DNA from: Rhodococcus sp. ABRD24
Lineage (GTDB): Bacteria; Actinomycetota; Actinomycetes; Mycobacteriales; Mycobacteriaceae
NCBI RefSeq assembly: GCF_004328705.1
Contig: NZ_CP035319.1
Span: 2,356,001-2,420,000, forward strand
Length of the DNA stretch: 64,000 nt
Reading direction: 5' to 3'
Part shown: positions 50,069 to 59,218 of the stretch, piece by piece
Numbering within the stretch: the stretch's first letter is position 1
Layout of the letters: each line of letters opens with the position of its first letter
Position numbers and translations under genes: made by a program
The notes under the pieces: model-generated
Databases searched by the model: none
The model's input: the letters and a program-made list of their open reading frames with translations, nothing else
What the model was told of the DNA's origin: nothing

Positions 50069-51435
50069 GGGCTACCGCTCCGGCGCCCGGTCGGATCAGC
50101 AGTGCCGTGGGGTGGACTCTGGCACTGACTCAGTTTCTGCTCATTCTCGACACCGCAGTACTGAACGTGGCCGTTCCGCACATCGCCGACGGGGTCGGCC
50201 TCTCACAGGCCGAACAAGGTTGGGTGATCAATGCATTCGTCGTACCCTTCGCCGGACTTCTCCTCGCGGCCGGCTACGCAGCCGATCGAATCGGGCGCCG
50301 AAAGGTGCTCGCCACCGGATTGAGTGTCCTCGCTGTCGGAGCGGCGCTCGGAGTCGTCGCTGTGAACGGCCCGATGATCATCGTCAGCCGTGCGGTCCAA
50401 GGCGTCGGCGGAGCGCTCGCGGGTGCCGCTGCGATGTCGGTCGTGTTCGCATTGTTCACCGGGCCAGACCGAGGAAAGGTGCTGGCTCTCTTCGCAACGA
50501 TGGCAGGCGTCGGCGGCGTAGCCGGCACCATCGTCGGCGGCACAGCCACCGAACTCCTGGGCTGGCGTTCCCTGTTCGCACTGAACGTCGTTGCCGCCGT
50601 ACTGCTCCTCGTCGCGGTGAAGCGAACGGTTCCTCAGGACGGGCCCCGAGAAGTCGGCACCACAGCTCACCGGCAAAGACGATCCGGATCGATAGCGATG
50701 ACGATCGCGCTCGCCGCCGCAGCGTATGCCGTCACCGCTATGACCGATCATTCATGGCGATCTCCGCACGTGCTCATCGGCTCGGCCGTTGCCATCGGTG
50801 CAGTAATCGCGTTCGTCGCTGCGGAATGGGGCGCCCCACGGCCGGTGATTCCCCGCCAGGTGTGGCGCAATCCCGCACTCCTGTCGGCCCTGGCCCTCGC
50901 CGGCACAGGGCAGTTCGTGATCACCCCGATCTTTCTCCTGGTCAGTATCTACGCACAACAGGCCATGGGGTACAGCCCGGCCGCAGCAGGATTGGTGTTG
51001 CTGCCGATGTCCCTACTCATCGTCGCGATCGCACCGACCTTGCCCCGCCTGATTCAGATGTTCGGCGTGCACACCCTCATGCTCGCGGGCTTCGTCGCCG
51101 CCACTGCCGGAGCGCTCTGGTTGACGATGCTGCATCCGGATGCCGACTACCTCACCTCGGTCCTCGGTCCCACTCTGCTCGTCGGCCTCGGTGTTCCGAC
51201 GATCGCGATCACCACCAACCTGGCCGCGGCCGCGGCGGCAGAGACTGCGACAGCAGCCATCGAGCCCGGTTTGACCGCCGGACTGCTCACCACGGCCCAA
51301 CAATTCGGGGCCGCAATGGGCCTTGCTGCCCTCCCCGCGATTGCGGCCTCTTCGTCCGGGTACGACACCGCATTCCTCACCGCAGCCAGCGTCGCGGCTA
51401 TCGCGGCCATGCTCGCCGCGCTTCGTGCGCTTTGA
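50065..51435 (+). CDS. MFS transporter (DHA2-like drug/metabolite exporter)
   Basis: 456 residues from ATG 50065, which overlaps the previous stop (ATGA). About 12-14 membrane segments. TM1 and motif D: LTQFLLILDTAVLNVAVPHI. Motif A: GYAADRIGRRKVLATGLSV. Motif C-like: AGVGGVAGTIVGGTATELLG. These mark proton-driven exporters. Being the last gene of the coupled set, it probably exports the product of the PrnB/monooxygenase pathway or gives self-protection. Confidence 0.93.
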   Translation: MRATAPAPGRISSAVGWTLALTQFLLILDTAVLNVAVPHIADGVGLSQAEQGWVINAFVVPFAGLLLAAGYAADRIGRRKVLATGLSVLAVGAALGVVAVNGPMIIVSRAVQGVGGALAGAAAMSVVFALFTGPDRGKVLALFATMAGVGGVAGTIVGGTATELLGWRSLFALNVVAAVLLLVAVKRTVPQDGPREVGTTAHRQRRSGSIAMTIALAAAAYAVTAMTDHSWRSPHVLIGSAVAIGAVIAFVAAEWGAPRPVIPRQVWRNPALLSALALAGTGQFVITPIFLLVSIYAQQAMGYSPAAAGLVLLPMSLLIVAIAPTLPRLIQMFGVHTLMLAGFVAATAGALWLTMLHPDADYLTSVLGPTLLVGLGVPTIAITTNLAAAAAAETATAAIEPGLTAGLLTTAQQFGAAMGLAALPAIAASSSGYDTAFLTAASVAAIAAMLAALRAL

Positions 51436-51534
51436 ACACACGCCCGGCCCCGGAGTTCGCCCTGGCCGCGCGAATGCCTACGAGAACGCCCCCGCCCAGC
51501 GCGCTGGAGACATCAGACCGGCACCGCTGCAGTC

Positions 51535-52239
51535 TCAGAACCGCTCGTCCCGTATCGCAGTGAGAGTGAGCTCCCGCACGGACGACGCGCTCGAAAGCGA
51601 CATGATGGACCGCACGATGTCCACGACGTCGTGGACAGGTATCAACGTGCCGCCACCCCGTGCTACCGCGGTCTCGCGGGGCACATCGAGTCCGTCGTCC
51701 GTGTTGAGATAGCCCAATTGCAGCACCGTCACCGCGAGGCCGTCTGCACGGAATCCTTCTCTGAGCGCATCGGCGATTCCGTTGAGCGCGAACTTCGACG
51801 CACCGAACGCGACTTCTGGCCTGCCACTGCGTGAAAGCCCGGATGTCGAGCCAGTCAGGAACACTCGGGGCTGAGCCTGTCCGATCATCCGGGGGACGAG
51901 CCGCTTGAGGAGCAGAATGGCTGCGGTGATGTTCGTATCGATCAGCGACATCGTCTCGGTGTCGGACTGCTCGACAAAGCGATAGTCCGGGCCGAAGGCG
52001 CTCTCCTCCCACAATCCGATGTTGTAGATGAGAATGTCCACGGGTCCGGTGAGTGATCGATCGACCGTCTCGGCCGCAATGAGCGGGTCGCCGAGATCCG
52101 CTTCGATCCATGAGCGCGCGTAGTGCGGCCCCGGACATCGACGCGATACGCCAAGCACGTCGTGCCCGTCGCCGCTCAACCCGTCGACCAGTGCTCGACC
52201 GAGCCCCCGGCTCCCTCCGACGACGACTACCCGCGCCAC
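51535..52239 (-). CDS. Short-chain dehydrogenase/reductase
   Basis: 234 residues from GTG 52239, which has AAAGGAGG 5 nt upstream. VVVVGGSRGLGRALVDGLSG (GxxxGxG), YNIGLWEESA in place of NAG, Ser in VFLTGSTSGLSRSG, and a substitution where the YxxxK Tyr is expected: EVAFGASKFALNGIADAL reads F-GASK. Without the Tyr it may not be a normal oxidoreductase. It is convergent with the MFS gene and downstream of the carotenoid-oxygenase operon, separated by a terminator. Confidence 0.82.
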   Translation of the reverse strand: MARVVVVGGSRGLGRALVDGLSGDGHDVLGVSRRCPGPHYARSWIEADLGDPLIAAETVDRSLTGPVDILIYNIGLWEESAFGPDYRFVEQSDTETMSLIDTNITAAILLLKRLVPRMIGQAQPRVFLTGSTSGLSRSGRPEVAFGASKFALNGIADALREGFRADGLAVTVLQLGYLNTDDGLDVPRETAVARGGGTLIPVHDVVDIVRSIMSLSSASSVRELTLTAIRDERF

Positions 52240-52354
52240 GCTGCCCTCCTTTCGACAAACCTCGCCGGTAGACACTAGTTCAGCCCCGAAGCGGACTTGT
52301 ACCAAGCCTCCTGGACGATGGCTTTCGGAACGCTGCGCGCAGACGACCTTCGAA

Positions 52355-52389
52355 CCGCCCCTCAGTCCGCACCGCGGGCCGAGGGGCGG
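52355..52389. terminator. Hairpin terminator after the carotenoid-oxygenase operon
   Basis: CCGCCCCTC (52355-52363), 17-nt loop, GAGGGGCGG (52381-52389), just past the minus-strand stop at 52395. Confidence 0.6.
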
Positions 52390-52394
52390 CTTCT

Positions 52395-53876
52395 CTAGGT
52401 ACGCGCCTCGGCCAACTGATCGGCGCGCACCCAGGTGGCATGGAATCCTGAGGGCACCCGGCGCGGCAGCAACACCCGCGCGATCGGTCCCGCCGCGACA
52501 TCCTCTGCGTCGAAGATGTTGATCTCTCCCCGATCCTCGGCCTCGTCGTTCACGAAGCACACCAGGTAGCCGTCGGTCTCGCCCGTCGATCCGTCGCGCG
52601 GCGCGAACGGTGCCTCCGAACCCCAACGCCCGGAGCCGAACTTGTGCTCCTCCTTGGTGCCCGTTTGTGAGTCGAAGCGCACGAGCCCGTCGAACAGCAG
52701 CGTCGGCTCGTTGCCGAGGCTCATGCTGTACGAGTACCGGTGCGACCGGCCCATGACCCGCGAATCCACGCTGGGGAACTCGATGTTGGAGTTGTCGAGT
52801 TCGGTCTCGACGGTGGCGCCCGTGCGCAGGTTGAAACGGTACCGGTAGAGCTGTGCATCGAGCCGCATGTACGCGAGCATGTTCGACAGGGGTGAGGCGA
52901 AAGTCGTCTGGTGCTGTGGGTTCTTCACCCGGCACACGTCCATGATGATCTCGTCGCCCTCTTCCCACGAGTTGACCACGTGGTAGATGTAGCAGGGCTT
53001 CACTTCGAACCAGCGCACGTCGCTGCCGTTTCCGTGACGGGGAATGACCGCGAATCGAGCGGGCAACTCCTGGTCGTAGAAGATCCGGTACTTGCCGGCC
53101 CGGCGCGCATCGTGGTCCTGCACCAGCGGCAAGTCCATGAGGATCGAGTAGTTGGCGGTGATCCCGATGTCGTGCGGAAGCCTCGGACCAGGTAGCTCGA
53201 TCTGCGTGAGGTGCGTCTGACGACCGTCGGCGCCGATGATGCCATAGCGCAGAAAGTCCTGGTCCGGCCCGTAGTCGAACCAGATCAATTCTCCGGTGGC
53301 CTCATCGACCTTGGGGTGGGCCATCATGTCACCGGCGAATGTGCCCAGGAAGTCCTGTGCACCAAGTGTTTCCAGAGACAATGGATCGACACTGTAGGGC
53401 GTTCCGCAGAGATACCACGTCGCCAGGACCTGCCCGCGGTGGTAGATGACGTCGGTGTTGGCGGAATCCTTGATCCCGAGACCGTGCCCATTGCCCCACG
53501 GATTGCCCTTCGGGTTCTCCATGAGTCCGGTCCACAGGGCGCGGCCTGCATCGGACTCCTCGTGGAATGCCTTCGTCCGAACGTACCGATTGCGGTACCG
53601 CACCTTCCCGTTCTCGAAGTGCGCGGCGTGAATCATGCCGTCTCCATCGAACATGTGATAGCGACCCGGCGCCTCGAACTGCCGGTTCGGGCCATTCCGG
53701 AGATACACGCCGTTGAGGTCTTTGGGGATCTCACCGATGACCGTGAGCTCGTCCAGAACGAGTTCGTCGCTGACCGGCGCGAAAACTCCGACGGTGTACG
53801 GATTAGCGTCGGTGGCGTCGACCGGGCGAGCGACAGCGATGGGATCACCATTCGCTCGGGGCTGATTGGAAGTCAT
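52395..53876 (-). CDS. Carotenoid/stilbene cleavage dioxygenase (RPE65 family)
   Basis: 493 residues, non-heme Fe(II) oxygenase that splits a conjugated double bond into two carbonyl products. Fe-ligand His regions: GDMMAHPKVDEATGE, GPRLPHDIGITANYSILMDL, CYIYHVVNSWEEGDEIIMDV, and the C-terminal RVPSGFHATWV. The N-terminus has the family DLNGVYLRNGPNRQFEAPGR and YHMFDGDGMIHAAHFENGKV. The overall features fit lignostilbene or apocarotenoid dioxygenases; substrates cannot be told apart here. It is the last of five same-strand genes that could degrade the resulting aldehyde (ALDH, ligase, thiolase, thioesterase). Confidence 0.92.
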   Translation of the reverse strand: MTSNQPRANGDPIAVARPVDATDANPYTVGVFAPVSDELVLDELTVIGEIPKDLNGVYLRNGPNRQFEAPGRYHMFDGDGMIHAAHFENGKVRYRNRYVRTKAFHEESDAGRALWTGLMENPKGNPWGNGHGLGIKDSANTDVIYHRGQVLATWYLCGTPYSVDPLSLETLGAQDFLGTFAGDMMAHPKVDEATGELIWFDYGPDQDFLRYGIIGADGRQTHLTQIELPGPRLPHDIGITANYSILMDLPLVQDHDARRAGKYRIFYDQELPARFAVIPRHGNGSDVRWFEVKPCYIYHVVNSWEEGDEIIMDVCRVKNPQHQTTFASPLSNMLAYMRLDAQLYRYRFNLRTGATVETELDNSNIEFPSVDSRVMGRSHRYSYSMSLGNEPTLLFDGLVRFDSQTGTKEEHKFGSGRWGSEAPFAPRDGSTGETDGYLVCFVNDEAEDRGEINIFDAEDVAAGPIARVLLPRRVPSGFHATWVRADQLAEART

Positions 53877-53878
53877 GC

Positions 53879-54406
53879 CTACTCCGCTTCGGTGTCGTTG
53901 GGGGTTGATCGATCAGATGAATGCTTTTCGGGTGCTGGGGGATAGAGCACCAGCTGGGTACAGCGAAAGAGCGCAATCGCCATCCCGGCTTCATCACGGA
54001 CCGTCGCGTCCCACACCTGGGTGCGCCGCCCGCCGTGGATGAGAGTCGCCGCGACGGTGACCGTCCCGGACCGGGCAGTGCCGAGATAGTTGGTCTTGAG
54101 TTCGAGTGTGGTGAATCCCGACGCCTCCGCAGGCAGCGCCAGCCGTGCGCCGACACCGCACACCGTGTCGGCCAAGGCCACGACGGTAGCCGCGTGCAGA
54201 TATCCGTTCGGCGCCAACAACTCCTCGCGAACGGCCAGTTCGCCGGTGACCGCCGCGGCCGATGCTTCGAGGATGCGCATTCCGACCAGGCCGGGGAACC
54301 TGCCCGCGAGCATCGTGGTCATCTCGTCGGCAATGTTCTCGCCGGACCCGGTCGGTGTCTCGCGCGGCCTGCCGACCGGAGCGCCGTCGACATCTGGTGA
54401 TCCCAT
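53879..54406 (-). CDS. PaaI-family thioesterase (hotdog fold)
   Basis: 175 residues. The hotdog core is FPGLVGMRILEASAAAVTGE, ELLAPNGYLHAATVVALADT (NGYLHAATVVALADT, where the G-H/active Asp region lies) and SGFTTLELKTNYLGTARSGT. It should hydrolyse aromatic or acyl-CoA thioesters, freeing CoA when the pathway stalls, as PaaI does. It lies 2 bp each from the FadD and carotenoid-oxygenase genes. The extra 35-residue N-terminus is polar and of unknown role. Confidence 0.87.
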   Translation of the reverse strand: MGSPDVDGAPVGRPRETPTGSGENIADEMTTMLAGRFPGLVGMRILEASAAAVTGELAVREELLAPNGYLHAATVVALADTVCGVGARLALPAEASGFTTLELKTNYLGTARSGTVTVAATLIHGGRRTQVWDATVRDEAGMAIALFRCTQLVLYPPAPEKHSSDRSTPNDTEAE

Positions 54407-54408
54407 GG

Positions 54409-56148
54409 TCAGCCGACCTTCGCGACCGCGCCGCGAATATCGCGGCGTTGCAGCTTTCCGACCGGGTTCCGGGGAAGCTGGTCGACCGTGACGAGCCGCT
54501 CCGGCAGCTTGAACGACGCGACGTCCTTTGCCCGCAGGAACTCGACCAGTTCCTCGAGTGCAACCGCCTCACCATCCTTGGAAACCACTACCGCACAGCA
54601 CTTTTCGCCGAGGACGTCGTCGTGATACCCGACAATGGCTACGTCGGCGACTGCGGGGTGGTCGATGAGGATTCCCTCGATCTCGGCGGGAGCGATGTTC
54701 ATTCCCCCGCGGATGATGATCTCCTTGCTCCGGTCGACGAACTTGAGGTACTCGCCGCCTTCTCCGCACAGCTCGAAAATATCTCCGCTGCAGAGGTATC
54801 CGTCCTCGTCGAACGGGCTCGACGCAGCGGTTCCCTCGAGGTAGCCAGCGAAGACCGTCGGCCCCTTCAATCGGAGCTCGCCGCGCCCGCCCACCGCCGT
54901 GACCTGCTCGCCCGTCGCCAGATCCACCAGTCGCACCGAGGTGCGCTTGGCCACACCGGTGGCCCACGACCTGGCAGGTGCGCCGTAGTTCGGCAGGTAC
55001 TCGGCACGGATCATCGGATCCGGTGTGTCCGACGGAGCTCCGAGCAGGCACACGCCCTCGTTCGACCCGAAGAAGTTGAGCACCTCGACGCCGAGCGAGT
55101 ATTGCCAGTCACGCACGACGCCAGGGGGCAGCGGAGCACCGCCCGACCCCACCCGGCGGAGCGCGGACAGATCGTGCGCGGCCCGAAGGTCCTCTCGCTG
55201 CAGCAGCATGGTGAGAATCGCCGGTGGCATGCTCGTGTGAGTGACGCGGTAGCGCTGTAGCTGATCGAGATAGACGGCGAGGTCCAGTGGATGGTGGTGG
55301 ACCAGGTGGCCACCGCCGAGCAACCAGGGCAGCAGCGATGTCGCGAACCCTGCCATGTTGACCATCGGGAAGGGGTTGAGCATGACGGACGCCGCGTCAG
55401 TCTCCAGACCGTCCTGAACAGCCTGCCCGACCGCAATCCAATCACCGTGACAGCGGAGCACGCCCTTGGGTGCGGCCTCCGTGCCGCTGGTCCAGCAGAT
55501 CGTGATGCAGTCGTTCACCGATCGGGGCAGGGCCGCGCCGACGCGGTGCGCGGCATCGAGCGCTTCGGCGCTGGCGGGGACCGCGTCCAACGGCAGTCCT
55601 CCGTTCGATGCAGGTGCGCCGAAGGTGAACACGGTGCGCAACGAGGGCAACTCGCCGATCAGGCTGAGCGCCTCCTCGGACGGTGTCCGGTCGCCGAAGC
55701 TGTTGACGGTGACAACCGCAACGGCCGAAGCGGATTCGACAATTCGGGTCAGTTCGTACCGTCGGTACGAGGCAGGCATGGGGGCCGCGATCGCCCCGAT
55801 GCGCCACAGGGCGAAGTAGATCGCGGTCAAGGCGACGGAGTTGGGCATCAGTACCGCGACGACATCGCCGGGGCCGATTCCCGATTCGTGCAGCTTGGCG
55901 GCAAGGTCGTCGATGCGTGCGTCGAGTTCCTGCCAGGTCAACGACTCCGGTTCGATCCCGCACAACGCGGGCAGGTTCATCGGATCGGTCACCGCCGGGG
56001 CGCCACCGCGACTCCGGATCTGGTCGTCGAGGAGGTCCAGCACGGTCAGCGGCGACCACCAGTGGTGTTCGAGGTAGTCCTCGACACGCTGATCGGGATG
56101 ACACGGGCGTAAGCGGTTGGCCGCGTGGCCTTCCGAGATGGCGTTCAT
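54409..56148 (-). CDS. Acyl-CoA synthetase (FadD/4-coumarate ligase type)
   Basis: 579 residues from ATG 56148 (AAAGGA upstream). AMP-binding motifs: ITICWTSGTEAAPKGVLRCH (P-loop), NFFGSNEGVCLL (A5), GYLCSGDIFELCG, FVDRSKEIIIRGGMNIAPAE (hinge) and LPRNPVGKLQRRDIRG (catalytic Lys). The first residue of the usual YGxTE (here FGSNE) is unusual but keeps Glu. It would make CoA esters of the acid formed from the aldehyde dehydrogenase product. It lies 26 bp after the thiolase gene in the same direction. Confidence 0.92.
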   Translation of the reverse strand: MNAISEGHAANRLRPCHPDQRVEDYLEHHWWSPLTVLDLLDDQIRSRGGAPAVTDPMNLPALCGIEPESLTWQELDARIDDLAAKLHESGIGPGDVVAVLMPNSVALTAIYFALWRIGAIAAPMPASYRRYELTRIVESASAVAVVTVNSFGDRTPSEEALSLIGELPSLRTVFTFGAPASNGGLPLDAVPASAEALDAAHRVGAALPRSVNDCITICWTSGTEAAPKGVLRCHGDWIAVGQAVQDGLETDAASVMLNPFPMVNMAGFATSLLPWLLGGGHLVHHHPLDLAVYLDQLQRYRVTHTSMPPAILTMLLQREDLRAAHDLSALRRVGSGGAPLPPGVVRDWQYSLGVEVLNFFGSNEGVCLLGAPSDTPDPMIRAEYLPNYGAPARSWATGVAKRTSVRLVDLATGEQVTAVGGRGELRLKGPTVFAGYLEGTAASSPFDEDGYLCSGDIFELCGEGGEYLKFVDRSKEIIIRGGMNIAPAEIEGILIDHPAVADVAIVGYHDDVLGEKCCAVVVSKDGEAVALEELVEFLRAKDVASFKLPERLVTVDQLPRNPVGKLQRRDIRGAVAKVG

Positions 56149-56174
56149 GGCGTCCTTTCGTGCGGTGCTATGGG

Positions 56175-57377
56175 TCAACGGAGGCGGCGGACAACGACGG
56201 CGGCACCGAGCCCGAGCGCTGCCGGAATGGTCACCAGGGCGTACTCGCCGTCCACGCGGGAGAGCTGATCCAGGGCGTTGACAAGGAGAGCCCCACCGCC
56301 TGCGCCCAGTGGGTGGCCGGTGGCGAGCGATCCGCCGAGTGGATTGACCTTGTTCGGATCGAGTCCCAGCTCCCGGGTCATCACCAGGACGGACGCGGCG
56401 AAGGACTCGTTGGCTTCGATCACGTCGAGTTGTCCTGCGGTGATCCCGGCGTTCTCGAGGGCGCGCCTGGAGGCGGCGACCGATGCCGTGAGTAGCGGTG
56501 AGCGCACGGCGGCCTGGGCAACGCCCACCACCTCCGCAATCGGCTCGTGGCCGATCCGATGGCGCGCGGCGGAGGACCCGAAGAGCGCGAGCGCCGCGCC
56601 ATCCGCCATCTGCGGGGCGGTGGCGGCAGTGTGGAGCCCGCCATCCGGACGCCCGACCGCGGGCAGACGCATCGCCACCCTGCTCCACGACGGATCCTCC
56701 CCGAACAGCGGGGCGAGTTCGGCGAGTGATTCGAGGGTGACGTCCGGTCGAGGTCCCTCGTCCGACTCGAGGATGGTGGCGGCGCCGGAGCGGACCGGAA
56801 TCACCGACCGGGACGCCGGGGCAGCGGCGGCACGCCGGTGAGAGGTCACCGCGTATGCGTCGAGATCCGTTCGTGTCAAACCGTATTCGGATGCAGTGAG
56901 GTCCGCGGAGACCCCAATGGTCACGTAGCCCGTGCGGTCCCCGAGTTCCTCGTCATCGACAAAGGCCGGCCGGTCCGACAGCATCGGCACCCGCGACATC
57001 GACTCGACGCCTCCGGCGACGACGACATCTGCGATGCCGGAGGCAACCTTGGCCGAGGCGGACTCGATCGCGTCCAGCCCCGAGCAGCACAGCCGCGAGA
57101 CCACCCCGGCGCCGACCTGGTCCGGCCAGCCCGCCCAGAGCACTCCGGCGCGGGCAACGTTGCCGCCTTGTTCACCGGCGGCCGTGCTGGTGCCGACAAT
57201 GACATCGTCGACCGCTTCGGCGGGGAGTCCGCGGTCCTGCAGGGCGGACAGCAACTGGGCGAGGAGTTCGTGCGCGGGTACGGCGGCGAGCGTGCCGCCC
57301 TGACGCCGGGCCCGGGCCTTCGGCGTGCGAACCGCGTCGTAGATGTAGACGCCGGATGTGAACTGAGACATGGTCAT
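56175..57377 (-). CDS. Thiolase-family protein lacking the C-terminal catalytic Cys
   Basis: 400 residues. The nucleophile Cys is in GVVSRLCCSGLDAIESASAK, the His in NPLGGSLATGHPLGAGGGAL, and NESFAAS matches NEAFA. In thiolases the fourth element is CxGxGxG (general acid/base Cys); here the C-terminus reads LVTIPAALGLGAAVVVRR with no Cys at that place. The protein may cleave slowly, act as a condensing enzyme partner, or bind without thiolysis. ATG 57377 overlaps the stop of the PaaN-like gene. It is in one operon with FadD, PaaI and the carotenoid oxygenase. Confidence 0.88.
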   Translation of the reverse strand: MTMSQFTSGVYIYDAVRTPKARARRQGGTLAAVPAHELLAQLLSALQDRGLPAEAVDDVIVGTSTAAGEQGGNVARAGVLWAGWPDQVGAGVVSRLCCSGLDAIESASAKVASGIADVVVAGGVESMSRVPMLSDRPAFVDDEELGDRTGYVTIGVSADLTASEYGLTRTDLDAYAVTSHRRAAAAPASRSVIPVRSGAATILESDEGPRPDVTLESLAELAPLFGEDPSWSRVAMRLPAVGRPDGGLHTAATAPQMADGAALALFGSSAARHRIGHEPIAEVVGVAQAAVRSPLLTASVAASRRALENAGITAGQLDVIEANESFAASVLVMTRELGLDPNKVNPLGGSLATGHPLGAGGGALLVNALDQLSRVDGEYALVTIPAALGLGAAVVVRRLR

Positions 57378-59035
57378 TCCCCCTCAACCTGGCGACGATC
57401 CTGGACGATTCGGAATCGTCCGGAGATGAAGGACTCGTCCGTGAGGGTCGCGTTGCCCGCCGGATTGAGACCGGTGACGTGGTAGTCGCTGTAGGCGGCC
57501 GCGAACTGCATGGGCATCGAGGACACCAGATTCGCCGACAGGGAGGCCCCGGCATCGGCGTACGCGTCGGCGACCTCGTCGACGACGGCGTCGTCGGTGC
57601 AGTAGAGGTACGAACTGATCGCGCCATGGCTGCGGACGCTCGCTGTCGCGTGCTCCACCGCCGAGGCGGTGTCGGCGGCGTCGACGAGGAACGCGACCGG
57701 GCCGAACTGTTCGCCGTCGGGAAGCGTCTCGCCCCGACGCGGGTCGACCCGGATCACCAGCGGAGTCACCGCTCGGGCCTGGGGGTAGTCCGGATGGGCG
57801 TACGGCACCGGCCTGCGGAGCAGAGTCCCGTCGACCTCGGCCGCGTCGGCCAGGGCGGTGACCGAGTGCAGTGTCGCCTCGGACTGCAGTGCGCCACAGA
57901 CAGCTCCGGCGCGGCGAGGTGCGCCGGCGAGGTCGTCGATTGCCGACAGGAGGGCGGCGATGACGTCATCTCGTGCGATCACGCCGTCGTCCGTGCGCAC
58001 GCCCGCGTCTGGAATGTAGATGTTCTGCGGAGTGGTGCACATCTGGCCGCTGAAGAGCGAGAGACCGCCGGCGAGCGTGCGCATCGCCTCCGACAGGTCG
58101 GACACGGAATCGAGGACGACGGTGTTGACGCCCGCGGTCTCGGTGAATACCAGGGTGTTCGGGACGTTGCGTTCCAGCCACGACCCGAACGTGGGGCTGC
58201 CGGTGAAGTCGACGATCCGCACCTCGGGACTGGTGGCCAGCTTCGCCGCGACCGGGGCAGCCGCGGTGTCGACGACGAGCTGAACGGCATCGACGGGCAG
58301 TTGCGCTTCGGCCAGGACCTCGCGCATCACGCCCACCGCGAGCGCGGTCGCAAGCACCGAGCGAGGGTGCGGCTTGACCAGGACCGGATTTCCCGTCGCG
58401 AGGTTGGCGAGGATCGCCGGATAGGCGTTCCAGGCAGGGAACGACGCGCAGGCGACGACGAGTGCGGTGCCGAGCGGGCGCGTGCGAAACCGCTTCCGCA
58501 GCGTCACATTCGATTTGCCGAATCTCTGTTGCCACGTGACATTTTCGGGAACTCGGGCCATGGCCGACCAGGCCATGGCGACCGCCTCCAGACCGCGGTC
58601 GAGCGCATTGGTCCCGCTACCGCTGCAGGCCATGTTGAGGCTCTGCCCGGTGGTGTGCGAGGTGACCGCCGCAAATTCCTGGCCGCGGTGGTGAATACGG
58701 TGCAGCGCCTCGAGACACACGCCGACCCGCAGTTCGACAGCCGCGTCGCGGAGGGCGGCGGCGGTGGCGGCCGCCCCCTCGAGCGCTTCGTCCACGGACG
58801 GCGCGCCGTAGCTGACGTTGAGCGCCTTCCCGGTGTACGGCGATACCTCGTCGGCGGTGATCACCGAGTTGGTGGGGGACGACAGCGCCAGGGTAGCGCC
58901 GTCATAGGCGCCGACGAGGGCATCGGACTGCGCGGCGTCGGGAGGGGCGATGGGCGCATAGCCGGTCCACGCGGTGCGGGTGCGGTTGGCCTCTGCCGCG
59001 GCCTGCAGCAGTTCGAGGTGGGTTTCGAAGAACAT
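57374..59035 (-). CDS. paaN: PaaN-like aldehyde dehydrogenase
   Basis: 553 residues from ATG 59035. The opening MFFETHLELLQAAAEANRTR and TAWTGYAPIAPP matches actinobacterial PaaN proteins. NAD-binding and catalytic parts: ALVVACASFPAWNAYPAILA, GNPVLVKPHP, FTETAGVNTVVLD (Glu), LSLFSGQMCTTPQNIYIP (Cys in GQMC) and EQFGPVAFLV. It oxidises an aldehyde, possibly a CoA-linked ring-opened semialdehyde or the product of the carotenoid/stilbene oxygenase. It is the first gene of the operon, with the 17-bp shared motif at 59133-59149 in its promoter. The start could also be 59056. Confidence 0.88.
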   Translation of the reverse strand: MFFETHLELLQAAAEANRTRTAWTGYAPIAPPDAAQSDALVGAYDGATLALSSPTNSVITADEVSPYTGKALNVSYGAPSVDEALEGAAATAAALRDAAVELRVGVCLEALHRIHHRGQEFAAVTSHTTGQSLNMACSGSGTNALDRGLEAVAMAWSAMARVPENVTWQQRFGKSNVTLRKRFRTRPLGTALVVACASFPAWNAYPAILANLATGNPVLVKPHPRSVLATALAVGVMREVLAEAQLPVDAVQLVVDTAAAPVAAKLATSPEVRIVDFTGSPTFGSWLERNVPNTLVFTETAGVNTVVLDSVSDLSEAMRTLAGGLSLFSGQMCTTPQNIYIPDAGVRTDDGVIARDDVIAALLSAIDDLAGAPRRAGAVCGALQSEATLHSVTALADAAEVDGTLLRRPVPYAHPDYPQARAVTPLVIRVDPRRGETLPDGEQFGPVAFLVDAADTASAVEHATASVRSHGAISSYLYCTDDAVVDEVADAYADAGASLSANLVSSMPMQFAAAYSDYHVTGLNPAGNATLTDESFISGRFRIVQDRRQVEGE

Positions 59036-59098
59036 GGACGCTCGTTCCTGTGTCAACAGAGTTGTGGCGAGATCAGTCAGTCATCGGGATGGGATGTT

Positions 59099-59118
59099 CG
59101 GACGCGGGCGGGCGTCCG
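59099..59118. terminator. Weak hairpin, possible end of the HxlR-type gene transcript
   Basis: CGGACGC (59099-59105) and GCGTCCG (59112-59118) around a G-rich 6-nt loop, downstream of the HxlR-type gene on the minus strand. It is short and has no T-run. Confidence 0.35.
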
Positions 59119-59132
59119 CTTTGACCGAAGTA

Positions 59133-59149
59133 ACTACTGTTATTGAAGT
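59133..59149. promoter_or_regulatory. Shared operator-like motif, copy 1 (PaaN operon promoter)
   Basis: ACTACTGTTATTGAAGT, 98 bp before the paaN-like start. Its reverse complement matches 61466-61482 at 15 of 17 positions. ACTWC and GWAGT form the arms. Confidence 0.65.
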
Positions 59150-59218
59150 GAACCAGGGCACAGAGTGGGTTGTCAACGGTCGACGACGTCGGACCGCTCG
59201 AGGGTGAGCGTGCTTCGG

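Noticed and set aside
46225..51435. Pyrrolnitrin biosynthesis cluster
   Set aside because: Only the PrnB-type enzyme is shared. No tryptophan halogenase (PrnA), PrnC or PrnD is seen in the window.
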